NCBI GenBank assembly: GCA_019408975.1 | Contig: DXVA01000158.1 | Location: 1 to 6,807, forward strand | Origin: Lentisphaeria bacterium | GTDB taxonomy: Bacteria; Verrucomicrobiota; Lentisphaeria; Victivallales; UBA1829 | DNA length: 6,807 nucleotides | Direction: 5' to 3' | In this document: positions 6,353 to 6,807 of the stretch, in pieces | Layout: each line of letters opens with the position of its first letter | Position numbering within the stretch: position 1 is the first letter of the stretch | Translations under genes and position numbers: made by a program | The notes under the pieces: generated by a model | Database searches by the model: none | Told to the model about the DNA's origin: nothing | Seen by the model: only the letters and a program-made list of their open reading frames with translations

Positions 6353-6380
6353 AATATCCTTTTTGGTGAAAAAAAATATT
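6353..6380. repeat. AT-rich inverted repeat next to the gyrB promoter
   Basis: AATATCCTTTTT (6353-6364) and AAAAAAAATATT (6369-6380) pair at 10 of 12 positions around a 4-base GGTG loop. The right end overlaps the first two bases of the -35 box (6379-6384). It could be a factor-binding or supercoiling-sensitive element, or simply an A/T-tract UP-like region; low complexity weakens the case. Confidence 0.35.
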
Positions 6381-6407
6381 GAAAAAAAACGTCAGGCGGT
6401 GTATACT
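6379..6407 (+). promoter_or_regulatory. Sigma70-type promoter of gyrB
   Basis: TTGAAA (6379-6384) and TATACT (6402-6407) with an ideal 17-bp spacer; each box differs from consensus at one base. A-tracts precede the -35. Transcription would start near 6414, giving a leader of roughly 80 bases before the gyrB start codon. Confidence 0.75.
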
Positions 6408-6496
6408 ACCTGATACTAGCGCAGTCTGATTTCCGATTCTTCTGCAAGAGATGAGATACAGGTATATTTTTGAAATAAAAACGAATGGAGTGTATG

Positions 6497-6807
6497 ATGG
6501 CAGAAAATGAAATTCCCGCCGAAGAAACACCGCAGGTGCAGCCTTCGACCAATTATACCGCAGGCAATATCACTGTTCTGGAAGGCTTGGAGGCCGTCAG
6601 AAAACGTCCCAGCATGTATATCGGCGATACGGGGCAGCGCGGACTGCATCACCTTGTGTATGAAGTCGTTGACAACAGTATTGACGAAACGCTTGCAGGC
6701 TATGCCAGTAAAATTATCGTCACAATTCACCCCGACAACAGCATCACGGTGGTTGACGACGGGCGCGGCATTCCCGTGGACATGCACCCGGAGGAGCATA
6801 AACCGGC
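6497..6807 (+). CDS. gyrB: DNA gyrase subunit B, N-terminal ATPase part only
   Basis: The first 103 codons of a gene that continues beyond the window. DNA gyrase B supplies the ATPase and TOPRIM domains of the A2B2 enzyme that introduces negative supercoils. The protein begins MAENEIPAEETPQVQPSTNY, an acidic extension, then enters the GHKL ATPase fold. EAVRKRPSMYIGDTGQRGLHH is the N-terminal signature, with RPS where RPG is common. YEVVDNSIDETLAG holds the catalytic Glu and the magnesium-binding Asn equivalent to E. coli E42 and N46. VVDDGRGIPVD holds the ATP-binding Asp equivalent to D73. Start: GGAG (6487-6490) lies 6 bases before ATG 6497 but only 3 before the tandem ATG 6494, so 6497 is preferred. 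ParE is the main alternative; the DTGQRGLHH wording fits GyrB better. Confidence 0.93.
   Translation, partial: MAENEIPAEETPQVQPSTNYTAGNITVLEGLEAVRKRPSMYIGDTGQRGLHHLVYEVVDNSIDETLAGYASKIIVTIHPDNSITVVDDGRGIPVDMHPEEHKP

Noticed and set aside
6399..6412. GGTGTATACTACC near the gyrB -10, resembling the regulator palindrome
   Set aside because: It has GTATAC instead of GTATATAC and different flanks. The overlap is mostly the -10 hexamer, and gyrB control by a sugar regulator is unlikely.

Overview
The window reads as part of a chromosome from a PVC-superphylum bacterium, most plausibly a Lentisphaerae/Victivallales-type gut or environmental organism. This placement is inference from three things. 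One gene encodes a prepilin-type protein with an FTLIELL segment and a C-terminal H-X9-DG motif, a type expanded in Lentisphaerae and Planctomycetes. A GntR-headed, LacI-sensor-type regulator controls a glycoside hydrolase locus. The GyrB N-terminus has RPSMYIG where many bacteria have RPGMYIG. No rRNA or other decisive phylogenetic marker is present.

Layout, all genes on the plus strand: (i) 1-414, the 3' end of an RNB-family exoribonuclease gene. (ii) 415-823, a non-coding stretch with a 9-bp inverted repeat and a likely intrinsic terminator (647-670). (iii) 824-870, an exact-consensus sigma70-type promoter (TTGACA, 16 bp, TATAAT) followed by a near-perfect 20-bp palindrome, a likely operator. 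(iv) 885-6225, a compact four-gene cluster: GntR/LacI-type regulator, pseudopilin-like H-X9-DG protein, GH28-family protein without a signal peptide, and a secreted protein with a carbohydrate-binding-like module and a TIM-barrel. Gaps are 51 bp, 23 bp and a 4-bp ATGA overlap, with no convincing internal promoter, so one autoregulated operon is likely. (v) 6243-6294, a long hairpin that probably ends the operon. (vi) 6353-6407, an AT-rich inverted repeat and a good promoter leading to the 5' end of gyrB (6497 to the window end).

Proposed working: the regulator senses a sugar or oligosaccharide through its periplasmic-binding-protein-like domain and releases the palindrome over the transcription start, switching on itself, a surface pilin-like protein and two carbohydrate-active proteins. 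Both enzyme-like proteins are atypical at their expected active sites. The GH28 protein keeps the three carboxylates but lacks the usual His and Arg/Lys. The TIM-barrel protein keeps a Glu at the strand-4 position but appears to have Gln at the strand-7 position. The substrate cannot be named from sequence alone. The operon lies between two housekeeping genes and may be an accessory insertion.
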